NCBI GenBank assembly: GCA_017405595.1
Contig: JAFRAC010000026.1
Location: forward strand, 62,001-126,000
Length of the DNA: 64,000 nucleotides
Reading direction: 5' to 3'
Source: Thermoguttaceae bacterium
Lineage (GTDB): Bacteria > Planctomycetota > Planctomycetia > Pirellulales > Thermoguttaceae
Shown here: positions 25,858 through 34,956 of the stretch, one piece after another
How positions within the stretch are numbered: the first letter of the stretch is position 1
How the letters are laid out: every line of letters begins with the position of its first letter
Notes under the pieces: model-generated
Databases searched by the model: none
What the model was told of the DNA's origin: nothing
Seen by the model: the letters and a program-made list of their open reading frames with translations, nothing else
Translations under genes and position numbers: made by a program

Positions 25858-27228
25858 TCAGTTATCCCACTTATAGAAACCGGGAAGCGGAACGGAATTC
25901 TCGTAAATGAACTGCCCCTCTTCAGGCTGTGCCGGAGGAACCGTATCGGGATGAATCGGAGGATCCTGATCCCATGAAGTCACACTCTCGGGCGGGAATT
26001 CGGCTTTGCCGTTGGTAATGACATCGTCCCACTGGAGCTCCTGTCCCGAGTAGGCGGCGAGCATCCCGAAGACCGCGGTCATCGACGAATGGGCGGCATG
26101 CCAGCCGTCGTTATGCGGAGTCCCCTCGCGGGTCCATTTCACGAGCATCTCCTGCTCGATCTCGTACGATTTCGGGGCGGGATTGTAGATATACGTAACC
26201 TCGCCCTGATAGCGCCAGATCGGATTCCCTTTGTAGTCGTCGAGCCAGCCCGCGCCGCCGATTCCTTTGGTGCCGTAGACGATTTCGCCGATCATCGGCC
26301 ATGTGCCCTCCTGCTGGCGGCTCTGGCTGTACATCTGGCTGCCGTCGGCATAGGTGTACTCGCAGAAGAAATGGTCGAACCGGTACCCGGATTCACGGCA
26401 GAACGGGAACCGGCGCACCTGGCGCCCTCCCATCGCGTTGACTTTCACCGGATGGGCGAGCGGGCCTTTGAAATCCCCCTGGCAGTGCATCCAGTTGCCG
26501 ATATCAATGTTATGGCAATGCTGTTCGCAAATGTTGTCGCCGCTCAGCCAGGGGAAATGATACCAGTTGCGGATCTGGTATTTCATTTCGGTATCGCCCG
26601 CCTGACGGGGCCGTTCCCAAATGCCGGTACTGTTCCAGTAGACACGTGTGTTTAAGACCTCTCCGATCGCGCCGCCGGCGATCTGCTCGATCAGTTCCTG
26701 GTACTCCGGCTGGTAGTGCCGCTGATACCCGACCACCACGGTAAGCCCTTTTTGATCGGCGATCTCGTTCGATTCGAGGAGCGAACGGTAACCGGGCGCG
26801 TCGACACAGCACGGCTTTTCCATAAAGATACTCTTCCCCTTTTCGACCGCGTAACGGTAGTGTACCGGACGGAACGCCGGGGTCGTCACGATCAAGACCT
26901 GATCGCAAAGGTCTATGACCTTTTTGTAGGCGTCGAATCCGCTGAAAAGATGGTCGTCGTCGACCGCGAAACGGGGATCTTCCAGCGACTCGAACGCCTC
27001 TTTGGCGTTGCGCACGTTCTCTTCAAAAACATCGGCCAGCGCAATCACCTTGCAGTTGTCCTGAACCGAAAGACGGTTCGCCATCACCCCGCGGCCGCGG
27101 CCGCCGCAGCCGATCAGCCCGACGGTCAGAAGGTCGGTTCCCGCGGCGTGAGCGCCGCGCGCGACCGAAACCGCCGCGGCGGCAAGTCCAAGTTTACCCG
27201 AAGATTCAAGAAACGCGCGTCTTTTCAT
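25858..27228 (-). CDS. Tat-exported Gfo/Idh/MocA-family oxidoreductase
   Basis: This 456-residue NAD(P)-dependent oxidoreductase has a twin-arginine-type N-terminus (KRRAFLESSGKLGLAAAAVS, cleavage after GAHA). The Rossmann motif GLIGCGGRGRG lies at about 37-47, and the EKP motif is at 137-139 (FMEKPCC). The C-terminal dehydratase-like domain contains a His-rich SGDNICEQHCHNIDIGNW segment. Exported members of this family are numerous in planctomycetes and some act on glycans by transient oxidation, but the substrate here is unknown. AGAGG lies just before the ATG. It is the most downstream of a run of minus-strand genes and is ended by the terminator at 25753-25800. Confidence 0.9.
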   Translation of the reverse strand: MKRRAFLESSGKLGLAAAAVSVARGAHAAGTDLLTVGLIGCGGRGRGVMANRLSVQDNCKVIALADVFEENVRNAKEAFESLEDPRFAVDDDHLFSGFDAYKKVIDLCDQVLIVTTPAFRPVHYRYAVEKGKSIFMEKPCCVDAPGYRSLLESNEIADQKGLTVVVGYQRHYQPEYQELIEQIAGGAIGEVLNTRVYWNSTGIWERPRQAGDTEMKYQIRNWYHFPWLSGDNICEQHCHNIDIGNWMHCQGDFKGPLAHPVKVNAMGGRQVRRFPFCRESGYRFDHFFCEYTYADGSQMYSQSRQQEGTWPMIGEIVYGTKGIGGAGWLDDYKGNPIWRYQGEVTYIYNPAPKSYEIEQEMLVKWTREGTPHNDGWHAAHSSMTAVFGMLAAYSGQELQWDDVITNGKAEFPPESVTSWDQDPPIHPDTVPPAQPEEGQFIYENSVPLPGFYKWDN

Positions 27229-27428
27229 TTTTACCTCTGATACTGTTTGGGAAGCGGGGAAAACCGGTCACGGCAAAAACGCCTTTCCGCCATATTGGGA
27301 CTGCCGCCGGGACCGGAATCCTTCGCGGAACAAAACAACTCCGCCCATTTTAAAACAGGAAAAAGAAAAAATCAAGAATCCGCACCGGGCAGACGTTTCG
27401 GGAACAGAGGAGGCTCTTTACCGGGACG

Positions 27429-28322
27429 TTATCGGATGCCGGAATCGGAATAGAGCGCATCGAGCATGTAAAGGCCGTGCGCCGGCGCTGTCGGACCGGC
27501 CAAATCCCTCGATTTCGACTCGATGATCTGTTTCATCCGGGCCGGTTCCTCAAAACCGGGACGGCGGCTGCCGAAATGCGCGAGCGTGCCGGCAATCGCG
27601 CGCACCATGTTGTAAAGGAATCCGTCGGCCTCGACTTCGATCGAGATGATCTCCGGCTCGGCGATCCCCTCTTTCCTCCGCTGCGCCCAAATCGAGGGGA
27701 CGGCGTGCCGGGCAAGATCGGCCGCGTAAATTGTCCGCACGCTCGTTGAGCGGGGGGAACCGGCCGTCTGAAAAGAGGCAAAATCGTGTGTTCCCAAAAG
27801 AAAACGCGCGGCTTCCCGCATCCGGGAAAAATCGAGCCGCTGCCGTGTAAACCAAACGCGGTCTTTCAAAAAAGGAAAAGGGGGACGCGCATCGGAAAGG
27901 AGATACCGATACCGTTTCCGCGCCACATCGGCGATCGGATGAAATTCGGACGGAACTTCGCCGGCGCTAAGGATTCGAATTTCGGGGGGAAGATTGGCAT
28001 TGAGAGCCAGAAGAAGCTTTTCGGCAGGAATCCCGGAACAGGTGCGGAAAGTGGCGACCTGGCGGAGCGCCGAGACACCGGCATCGGTCCGGCCGCAACC
28101 CAGAACAACACTCGGCTCGCCGGTGACGGCACGGACCGCGTTTTCGATTTCTCCCTGAACGGTACGCGTGCCGGGCTGACTCGGCTGAACCTGCCACCCC
28201 GAAAAGGGGAGCCCGTCGAAACAGATTTCCAGTTTCAGCGTTCTCCGCTTTTCGGCGTTTTCTTCGGGACGGAAAGAATCTTCCGCCGCCGGACGGCGGA
28301 CTACAGATTCTTCTGGATCCAT
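27429..28322 (-). CDS. truA: tRNA pseudouridine(38-40) synthase
   Basis: This 297-residue enzyme makes pseudouridine at positions 38-40 of many tRNAs. The core begins at about residue 29 with LKLEICFDGLPFSGWQ, and the catalytic Asp80 lies in GCGRTDAGV. The AVRAIAG and later MVRAIAG-type motif (FLYNMVRAIAGTL) is also present. The chosen ATG at 28322 lies inside the end of asd (22-base overlap); no in-frame ATG, GTG or TTG lies between it and the core. About 28 extra N-terminal residues are therefore predicted. Co-transcription with asd is likely. Confidence 0.93.
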   Translation of the reverse strand: MDPEESVVRRPAAEDSFRPEENAEKRRTLKLEICFDGLPFSGWQVQPSQPGTRTVQGEIENAVRAVTGEPSVVLGCGRTDAGVSALRQVATFRTCSGIPAEKLLLALNANLPPEIRILSAGEVPSEFHPIADVARKRYRYLLSDARPPFPFLKDRVWFTRQRLDFSRMREAARFLLGTHDFASFQTAGSPRSTSVRTIYAADLARHAVPSIWAQRRKEGIAEPEIISIEVEADGFLYNMVRAIAGTLAHFGSRRPGFEEPARMKQIIESKSRDLAGPTAPAHGLYMLDALYSDSGIR

Positions 28323-29305
28323 TCGGCAATCTGAACGGCGTTTGTGGCCGCGCCCTTGCGCAGGTTGTCGCTCACACACCAGAAAACGAGCCCGTTCGGA
28401 TTGGTCAGGTCTTTGCGGATACGGCCGACGTAGACCTCGTCGGTATCGTGGCAGTTGAACGGCATCGGATAAACCTTCTTCGAAAGGTCGTCCATCACGA
28501 TGACGCCGGGCATCGCGGCGAACAGCTCTTTGGCCTTTTCGACCGAGATCGGCTTTTCGGTCTCAACGCAGATGCTCTCGCTGTGACAATTCGAAACCGG
28601 AACGCGTACCGCCGTCGGGCAGACCATAATCGAATCGTCGCCGAGAATTTTCCGTGTTTCATACAAGAGCTTCAGCTCTTCGGACGTATAGCCGTCATGC
28701 TTTTCGCTGCCGATCTGCGGAATGCAGTTGAACCCGATCGGATAGGGGAACGTTTCGTTTTGGTACTCTTTCCCCTCGAGAGCCGCACGGGTTCCGTTTT
28801 CGAGATCGCGGGTTCCGGCAAGCCCGGCGCCGCTGGTCGCCTGATAGGTGCTGACCACCACGCGTTTGACCTTCCCGTAATCGTGCAGCGGCTTGAGCGC
28901 GACAACCATCTGTGTGGTCGAGCAGTTCGGGCTCGAAATGACTCCCTGATGCTTACGGATATCTTCGGCGTTCACCTCGGGAATGACAAGCGGTACCTTC
29001 GGATCCATGCGCCAGTAACCGCTTTCGTCGACCACAACGCAGCCCCGTTCGGTCGCCCACGGAACGAAATCGCGGGCGGTTTCGTCGGGAGTACTTCCAA
29101 TGACCAGCTGAACCCCCTCAAAAACTTCCGGTTTGAGTTCCTCAACAATGATCTCTTCGCCGTTGAAAGGGATCGCCTTTCCGGCACTCCGAGCCGAGGC
29201 CACGAACTTCATTTTTTTGTAGGGGAATTTCCGTTCCTCCATCAGCCTGCGCATAATCGAACCCACGGCGCCGGTTGCGCCGACAACAGCTACAGAATCA
29301 AACAC
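28301..29305 (-). CDS. asd: Aspartate-semialdehyde dehydrogenase
   Basis: This 334-residue enzyme reduces aspartyl phosphate to aspartate semialdehyde, the branch point for lysine/diaminopimelate, methionine and threonine. The nucleotide motif is VAVVGATGAVG at 5-15, the catalytic Cys128 is in SSPNCSTTQMV, and the substrate-binding RVPVSNCHSE follows. The start is GTG at 29305 with GGAAGGAG 6-8 bases before it. Homoserine dehydrogenase (hom), which acts next in the pathway, lies about 7 kb away on the other strand. The aspartokinase gene is not in the window. Confidence 0.96.
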   Translation of the reverse strand: MFDSVAVVGATGAVGSIMRRLMEERKFPYKKMKFVASARSAGKAIPFNGEEIIVEELKPEVFEGVQLVIGSTPDETARDFVPWATERGCVVVDESGYWRMDPKVPLVIPEVNAEDIRKHQGVISSPNCSTTQMVVALKPLHDYGKVKRVVVSTYQATSGAGLAGTRDLENGTRAALEGKEYQNETFPYPIGFNCIPQIGSEKHDGYTSEELKLLYETRKILGDDSIMVCPTAVRVPVSNCHSESICVETEKPISVEKAKELFAAMPGVIVMDDLSKKVYPMPFNCHDTDEVYVGRIRKDLTNPNGLVFWCVSDNLRKGAATNAVQIAEWIQKNL

Positions 29306-29539
29306 GGTAAACTCCTTCCAGTGGTCGTGGCGCCGACGGTTCGGACCGGCCGAAAACTCCGGCGGCACCGGATAAAACAGGAATGAGAGTCAAAAACTCT
29401 CGGTACCCCCATATCATACAAAAAAAGGCGGTCTCAAAAAGGGGTAGGCAACGGGAATCTCCCCTTCTTTTTCGCGCAAAACGCCGGGGAACCCGGCAGA
29501 ATAGCCGCCCGCCGAACCGGTCCCGCAAGGGATGCCCGG

Positions 29540-30589
29540 TCAGCGGTAATCGAGTTCATCGACGATCGGCAGATCCGAAATCGACTGAATCCCCAGGATT
29601 TTGAGAAGGCGGGGAGTCGTGCGGTAAACCGGGGGGGCGTCCGGCTGGTCGGATTTCTCCAGCTCGATCAGATCCCGTTTGAGAAGTCCGGGCAGGATCG
29701 ACTTGGCTTGCGGCCGGACCTCCGCAATCTCGGCGGCAGTGATCGGCTGACGATACGCGATGAGCGCCAAAATGTCGATCGCCGCCTGCGAAAGCTGCGC
29801 CCGCCGCGGTTTGCCGAAAAAGCGTTCCCGGACCGGCTCAAATTCCGGCCGGAGTTCCAGACAGAACCCCTCGCCCCGCTCAACAACACGGAAAGGAGCT
29901 CCGGTCTTCGCGTAACGGAGATTGAGCTCGTCGATCGACCGCATCGCGTCTTCCCGTGTCACATTCCGCATCAGCGAAATCGCCTTGTCGATGTCGAGCG
30001 GTTTGTTTTCCCGATTGCCGACAAAGAGCATCGCCTCTAAGATCGACGTCGGGCTGATACTCACATCGGGGGACGTTTCGCCGGCTTCCGTTTCGGGGGA
30101 GATCCCCTTCTCGTACTGTTCGCCGAGCGAAAAGAGCGTGTCGGCATCATTTTGGCGGATCAGGTTGTCGAGGTCTTCCAGCCGCGCCTGTTCCTCTTCC
30201 TGCTGAACAAACTCATCGAACGAGAGTGTCTCCGTGCCGTCATCTTCCCCGTCCGGCTCTTCAGCGTCATCCCCAGGGTGCGCCTCGGAATCGCCCGGCG
30301 GGCGTTCCTCCGCGTCCCGGTCCGATTCGTCAGAGGGGTCCTCCCCTTCGTTCGGAGACTCTTCCCCCTCCTGCCGGGGGGCATCAAAAAAGGAAAGAAA
30401 CGAGCGTTGCGGCCGGGCGGTGTTCTCTTCGATCGGAGAACGGGAAGGCGGGGTTTCCGGTTCGGGCACGGGGTTTGCCTCGTCGCGCGCCGGAAAGTGA
30501 ATCGTTTTGCCGTCGAACTGGGCGTTCTGTTCCCGCGAAAAGGGGATCGTCTCCCCGTCGCCTTCGCCGCGCGCGGACTCGTCGTTCAT
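29540..30589 (-). CDS. scpB: Segregation and condensation protein B, with long acidic N-terminal extension
   Basis: This 349-residue protein ends with the ScpB tandem winged-helix region from about residue 181 (SILEAMLFVGNRENKPL) through GEGFCLELRPE, LSQAAIDILALIAYRQPITAAEI and YRTTPRLLKILGI. ScpB binds ScpA and the SMC kleisin complex in chromosome condensation. Usual ScpB is about 170-220 residues, so the first 180 residues, rich in Glu, Asp and Pro and likely disordered, are extra. No scpA or smc is adjacent. It lies only 16 bases after the esterase gene, so they probably share a transcript. Confidence 0.9.
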   Translation of the reverse strand: MNDESARGEGDGETIPFSREQNAQFDGKTIHFPARDEANPVPEPETPPSRSPIEENTARPQRSFLSFFDAPRQEGEESPNEGEDPSDESDRDAEERPPGDSEAHPGDDAEEPDGEDDGTETLSFDEFVQQEEEQARLEDLDNLIRQNDADTLFSLGEQYEKGISPETEAGETSPDVSISPTSILEAMLFVGNRENKPLDIDKAISLMRNVTREDAMRSIDELNLRYAKTGAPFRVVERGEGFCLELRPEFEPVRERFFGKPRRAQLSQAAIDILALIAYRQPITAAEIAEVRPQAKSILPGLLKRDLIELEKSDQPDAPPVYRTTPRLLKILGIQSISDLPIVDELDYR

Positions 30590-30605
30590 TTCCCCCCTCG
30601 GCTTT

Positions 30606-31856
30606 CTACCGGCTCAGCGTCAGCAGAGCGGGAACCGTCGTGATTTTGAGCGAGGGGATCGTGACAAGTCCGTCGGCATCGGCGGTAACCGTTCCCTCTT
30701 CACCGGCAAAGTTCCAGCGGACATTGTCGCCCGGAGCTACTTTAAACTGCTGAAGACGGCGCAGCGAAAGATCGGCGGTCGACTCGGCGGGGGGTGTAAA
30801 CAGCGCCGAACCAAGCTCTTCGGCGTCGGTCAGACGGAGCGCGATCTCGAACCGATCGGGCGTATCGGTGTAAACCGTCCACCGGAAATAGGCATTGACC
30901 TGACCCGGCAGGACCGCCTGTTCCTGATCCGGCCACGGCAAAGGCGTGTCGCTCGAGGCTCCGGTAAAGACAGGATACGCTTCATTCTTTCGGATCGAGG
31001 TCCAGTCGATCGTATCGATCAGGTCGTTGACCTTATTGATTTTTTCATGGCTGTTTTCATGCCCGAAATTCCCCCAGTACCCGATGATCGCGTATTTTTT
31101 CGCGGCCATGCCGGTATAGAGCAGCTCGTGGCCGACCGACCAGACGTCGTCGGTGCCCGAATAGTCGATGCAGATCGGCGGGTCGGGGAGCTTCACCCCG
31201 GCGGGTATTTCATACGGAGGAAGCCCGATTCGGTTCGCCGCGTGCAGAACCCCTGCCGGCACATTCGCCTTGATCGCCGCGAAGATGTCGCCGTGGCGCA
31301 GTCCGATTCCGAGTGTGCCGCTCCCCCCCATCGAGTTGCCGCAGAGGTAGACGCGGTTCGGGTCAATGTCGTAATTCTCCAGAACCCAGTGAATCGTGGC
31401 CATCACACGCTTTTCGACCGGCTGCAGATCAAAACCGCTGTTCCGCTTGTTCTCGGGAATATCCAGACGCGGGTTCACTCCGCCCCACCACCAGTCGTCA
31501 TCTTTGTGGGCCAAACAGTCGAGATGCAGCGAATAGAACGTGTCGGGCATATGGTAGACATCGCAGCCGTCCGGTTTGAACGCGCTGGAGAGCGATTCAT
31601 CGATTCCCCCGCCCGCCGAGTGAAACATCACGCAGAGCGGGTGGGGGCCAAACCCTTCGGTCGGATGATAGAGAGCGAAAATGTCGCTCCGCTCGTCGGG
31701 ATAGCCCCATGACGGATCGCTCGGCGCCGTAAACTTTTCGAGAAGATGACCATAAGCCATTTCCGCCGAAACGCGCTCGGGTGTCCAGGCGCAGGCGGCG
31801 GAAGCCGAAAGGGCGGCGGCGAGAATAAGAAGTGCCGAAGCAAGAAACTTTTTCAT
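30606..31856 (-). CDS. Secreted alpha/beta-hydrolase esterase (feruloyl- or acetyl-esterase-like)
   Basis: This 416-residue protein has a signal peptide at 1-23 (LASALLILAAALSASAACA). The hydrolase fold shows the oxyanion-side LCVMFHSAGGG and the nucleophile elbow GNSMGGSG with Ser175. An Asp in DYSGTDDVW and a His in NFGHENSH are good candidates for the rest of the triad. A C-terminal beta-domain of about 110 residues (YFRWTVYTDTPDRFEIALRL) follows. Secreted enzymes of this layout often remove acyl groups from plant polysaccharides; the substrate is inferred only loosely. It lies 48 bases after the GDD-Y repeat gene and 16 bases before scpB, all on one strand. Confidence 0.78.
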   Translation of the reverse strand: MKKFLASALLILAAALSASAACAWTPERVSAEMAYGHLLEKFTAPSDPSWGYPDERSDIFALYHPTEGFGPHPLCVMFHSAGGGIDESLSSAFKPDGCDVYHMPDTFYSLHLDCLAHKDDDWWWGGVNPRLDIPENKRNSGFDLQPVEKRVMATIHWVLENYDIDPNRVYLCGNSMGGSGTLGIGLRHGDIFAAIKANVPAGVLHAANRIGLPPYEIPAGVKLPDPPICIDYSGTDDVWSVGHELLYTGMAAKKYAIIGYWGNFGHENSHEKINKVNDLIDTIDWTSIRKNEAYPVFTGASSDTPLPWPDQEQAVLPGQVNAYFRWTVYTDTPDRFEIALRLTDAEELGSALFTPPAESTADLSLRRLQQFKVAPGDNVRWNFAGEEGTVTADADGLVTIPSLKITTVPALLTLSR

Positions 31857-31904
31857 AAACGGGTCCTTCCCTGTTTTCGCGCCGCCCCGATACGGACGCG
31901 CGCG

Positions 31905-34649
31905 TCAGAACCCCCAGAATCCCCCTCCCCCCGAACGGCGGCCGAATCCAAAAGGTCCGGGGAAGGCGTCTTCATTGGTGTGGTTCATTTTGTCGGAATA
32001 ACGGTTCGCGGTCTGCTCGGCCTTGGCATCCGAGACAACCGCCTGTTTCGAGTTCTGGAGCGGGGTTTTATCGTCGAGAGCAACCTCTTCTCCGCTTTCG
32101 CGAATCTGGACCAGCTCCTCGGCCGTCGGCCGGTCAATGATGAAACCGGTATTCATGCCGCGCTGCGTCATCGTGTTATTCCGTGCCCGGCAGCTGTATT
32201 TGTCGTCGCCGCCGTGATCGACAAGGAAACTGAAGTTTCCGCCGCAGTCGTATGCGGTATGGTAGGTGATCCGGGGATTCGCGTACCCTTGGTTCATCTG
32301 ATTATACCCGCCGCGGTATTCGTCGTCACCCCGGTAGTCGAAAAGAAAACCGAGACTCCCTTCGGCGCCGCACCCTTCGACCAGTCCGCCGTTCGCCGAA
32401 TAGATATCGTTTCCTTGATAATCGACAAGGAACCCGGCGCCCAGATCCCACGCCATCCCCAATCCCATAATCGTGCCGCTGTACGAGTCGTCCCCGGCGT
32501 CATCGAAGAGATAGCCGAGCGCGTAATGGCAGCCGAACCCGTTGCTGAACCGCTGATGGCGCGCTTCGCTGCGCGGCCCGCCGTTATAGGCCTTGAGAGT
32601 CGCGCCGATACGCGTGTCGTTCCCGCCGAAATCGCGGGCGAACCCGAGCCCCATCCAGTAACCGCCGCCGTGAGCGAAGTAATCAAACTCATACGTATCG
32701 TCGCCGTCCACTTCCAGAAACGCGCCGATCCCGCCGCACGCCACGGCGCGGATCCCCGCGCCGACCCCCTGCGCCCAGCCGTCGTAGCCGGGATATTCCG
32801 GTTCGGGATAGGAGTCGAGATAATAGCCCCCGCAATAGTAGTGGTCATTTCCCGAAAGCTCGGCAAACGCTCCAAACCCGCGCGGACCGCCAACCCCCTG
32901 TGCAAGGAGCGCGGCATGATAATCATCGTCCCCCTCGCGGTCGATCAGCAGGCCCAAACCGCAGATCGCGGTCGCCTGGGTCCGTTTAAACCCGAGGTAT
33001 TTGTCGTCGCCGCTGTTGTCGATCAGAATTCCGATTCCGCCGATCGAACTGCCCTGAGAAACATCCCGCGCGTTATAGGTGGTGTTCCCCTTATCGTTAT
33101 AAAGAAGCGAGATGCCCAAAATGGAGCTTCCCTGGATCCCCGGGCGGGTGCCGGTGTATTTGTCGTCACCCTCGCCAAGGTCGATCAGAGCCAGAATGGG
33201 ACGGCCGGGATTGCAAACGCCCTCGTTATAGGTGTCGCTCCCCCCCAGGTCGATCACGCAAACCGCGTTTTCAAGTTCTTTCGAGTCAAGATCCCAGATA
33301 TTGTCTTCCGTCCCGCCGATGAAAATGTCTCCGGCAGAAGTCGGAACGCGGCCGACCGTCTTACCGGCAATCGTCCGCTGTTCGACCGTCGAAATGTCGA
33401 TGGTGGCCAGGACATCGAGGAAACGCGGATCGACAAGGGGAATCAGCGCCTCTGCGGAATCGAACATCGCGCTGTAATCCATCTTGTCCATCACGTCGAT
33501 CAGATACTGCGCCCGGGGAACAATGGGAACCGTATGCCCGACCCGCGCCTGAGCCGAAAAGACGGTAAACGACTCTTTGGCAACGGTTCGCACCTCTTCG
33601 GGGGTCAGAGGCGCCATCGCGCGGGCATAGCCTTTCGACGCCTTGTCGAGCGCCAGTTTCAGGTAGAGCACCACATCGTCGCTCGTCGCCACGTTCGGAA
33701 CACGAACTTCCTCGTTCGAGGGGATGATGTCGAGTTTTGCCCTCGCCTGCCGAATCCCGCGAATGATCCGTTTCGAGCTCTTCGACGAGAGATTCGCGCA
33801 GAGTTCGCGCGAAAAGACTTCCACATAGAAAACCGAGGAAACCGGATTGCGGTAGAGCTGATCATACCAACGAAGCCGGCAGCGGTTGTTCAGTTCAAGA
33901 CCGGTACGAAACTTATTGGTTTTCGCCAGAATCGAGGCGGCGTATTTCTGCCACCGTTCATAGATCGAGTTGACCCGGCGTGTATTGATTCCGCCGATCA
34001 CATCGTCGTACATCTCTTTGAGCGCCTGCTGGGCGTCAGGATATCCGGGGTCGGGAACCGCATCGTATTCACCGTCCGCCTCATCCTCCGGTTCAGCGGG
34101 TGAAATGATCGTCTCTTCCATCGGGGGCGGAACCGTCTCTTCTTCAACACTCTCACTCGGCGCCGCCGGTTCCGTGCCGGAATCGGGCAGATCGACCGGC
34201 ATCACCTTCGCGCCGGCAGCCTCGGGATTATCGGTTGCGTACGTCTCGGGTTCTTCCGCCACGGAAACCTCCCGGTCGACCACATCGGGAAGGGCCGACG
34301 GTGCATCGGCGTTTTGAGGCGCTTCGGCTGTCTCGGCAGGTTCAGCGGCATCAGCGGCATCAGCGGCATCAGGCGTCTCAGCGGTTTCCGCCGGTTCGTC
34401 ATCTCCGGCAGTTTCCGCCGGACCGGAGACCGCAGCAGCCTCCTGCTCCCCGGCGGACTCCGTCTCCTGTCCGAGCGAAAAATCCTCGGTCAGGACGGTC
34501 TCGCCCGGCGCATCGTCGGCACAAAGCCGGGACAGCGAGAAATAACGGGTGATACTGTTTTCCGAGAGTGTCAGCCCTGCAATCGCTAAACCAAAAACAG
34601 TAAGCCCGATCAAGGACAGCCGTCCCTTTTGAGAGGTCGTTCCGTTCAT
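31905..34649 (-). CDS. 914-residue surface/periplasmic protein with about 12 GDD-Y repeats
   Basis: No family is recognised. Residues 12-28 form a signal anchor or signal peptide (LSLIGLTVFGLAIAGL). Residues 45-200 are an acidic Pro/Ala/Glu-rich linker, and 200-440 form a mostly helical domain (SIYERWQKYAASILAK). Residues 461-840 hold about 12 degenerate repeats of 24-46 residues with core G-x-G-[FL]-[LAI]-x-D-x-x-G-[DN]-D-x-Y, such as GIGILIDNSGDDKY and GAGFLVDYQGNDIY. A Gly/Phe-rich tail ends the protein. The repeats look like a beta-solenoid with Asp-rich turns that could bind Ca2+, partly like RTX repeats but longer. It precedes a secreted esterase on the same strand. Confidence 0.7.
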   Translation of the reverse strand: MNGTTSQKGRLSLIGLTVFGLAIAGLTLSENSITRYFSLSRLCADDAPGETVLTEDFSLGQETESAGEQEAAAVSGPAETAGDDEPAETAETPDAADAADAAEPAETAEAPQNADAPSALPDVVDREVSVAEEPETYATDNPEAAGAKVMPVDLPDSGTEPAAPSESVEEETVPPPMEETIISPAEPEDEADGEYDAVPDPGYPDAQQALKEMYDDVIGGINTRRVNSIYERWQKYAASILAKTNKFRTGLELNNRCRLRWYDQLYRNPVSSVFYVEVFSRELCANLSSKSSKRIIRGIRQARAKLDIIPSNEEVRVPNVATSDDVVLYLKLALDKASKGYARAMAPLTPEEVRTVAKESFTVFSAQARVGHTVPIVPRAQYLIDVMDKMDYSAMFDSAEALIPLVDPRFLDVLATIDISTVEQRTIAGKTVGRVPTSAGDIFIGGTEDNIWDLDSKELENAVCVIDLGGSDTYNEGVCNPGRPILALIDLGEGDDKYTGTRPGIQGSSILGISLLYNDKGNTTYNARDVSQGSSIGGIGILIDNSGDDKYLGFKRTQATAICGLGLLIDREGDDDYHAALLAQGVGGPRGFGAFAELSGNDHYYCGGYYLDSYPEPEYPGYDGWAQGVGAGIRAVACGGIGAFLEVDGDDTYEFDYFAHGGGYWMGLGFARDFGGNDTRIGATLKAYNGGPRSEARHQRFSNGFGCHYALGYLFDDAGDDSYSGTIMGLGMAWDLGAGFLVDYQGNDIYSANGGLVEGCGAEGSLGFLFDYRGDDEYRGGYNQMNQGYANPRITYHTAYDCGGNFSFLVDHGGDDKYSCRARNNTMTQRGMNTGFIIDRPTAEELVQIRESGEEVALDDKTPLQNSKQAVVSDAKAEQTANRYSDKMNHTNEDAFPGPFGFGRRSGGGGFWGF
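34342..34368. repeat. 9-bp minisatellite, three copies, inside the repeat-protein gene
   Basis: TCAGCGGCA is repeated three times in tandem with a partial fourth copy to 34372. It encodes the alternating Ala-Asp part of the acidic linker (DAADAADAAE). Copy number may vary without a frameshift because the unit is a multiple of three. Confidence 0.75.
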
Positions 34650-34956
34650 ATTGAACCGTCTTCTAAGTTCGTTGAGTTCCTACGTTCTCTTTCCGGCCGA
34701 ACCGTCTCCAGACGCAGCTCTCCGTTACCGAAAAATGAAGAGAAAACGCTTCCTCCTTCATCGGCCTTGCATTTCTTTCGACTAAAACAAATCTAACGGA
34801 AGAAGGAAGAAGCTCCGTCCGACAATCGCGGAACAAGACGAATATACCAGAATGTTAAACTGAACGCTTTTCAACCACTGTACCGAATCTTTGGAAACCG
34901 CCGATTGCACCGCCGGCCGGACCGTAAAGCGGCGTTCTATTTCCGGTTTATCCCGC
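34650..34956 (-). promoter_or_regulatory. 307-base gap with a probable promoter for the GDD-Y repeat gene
   Basis: No gene is seen. On the minus strand an extended -10, TGG-TATATT (34841-34849), lies about 190 bases before the repeat-protein start; no clear -35 fits. The rest is AT-richer than its surroundings and holds no further recognised feature. Confidence 0.4.

Noticed and set aside
31746..34103. Very long open frame (about 785 codons) on the plus strand
   Set aside because: It is antisense to the GDD-Y repeat gene, lacks family motifs, and GC-rich codon use easily leaves the opposite strand open.
34342..34372. Short tandem repeats considered as a CRISPR array
   Set aside because: The unit is 9 bp with no spacers and lies in frame inside a coding sequence. 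No cas gene is present.
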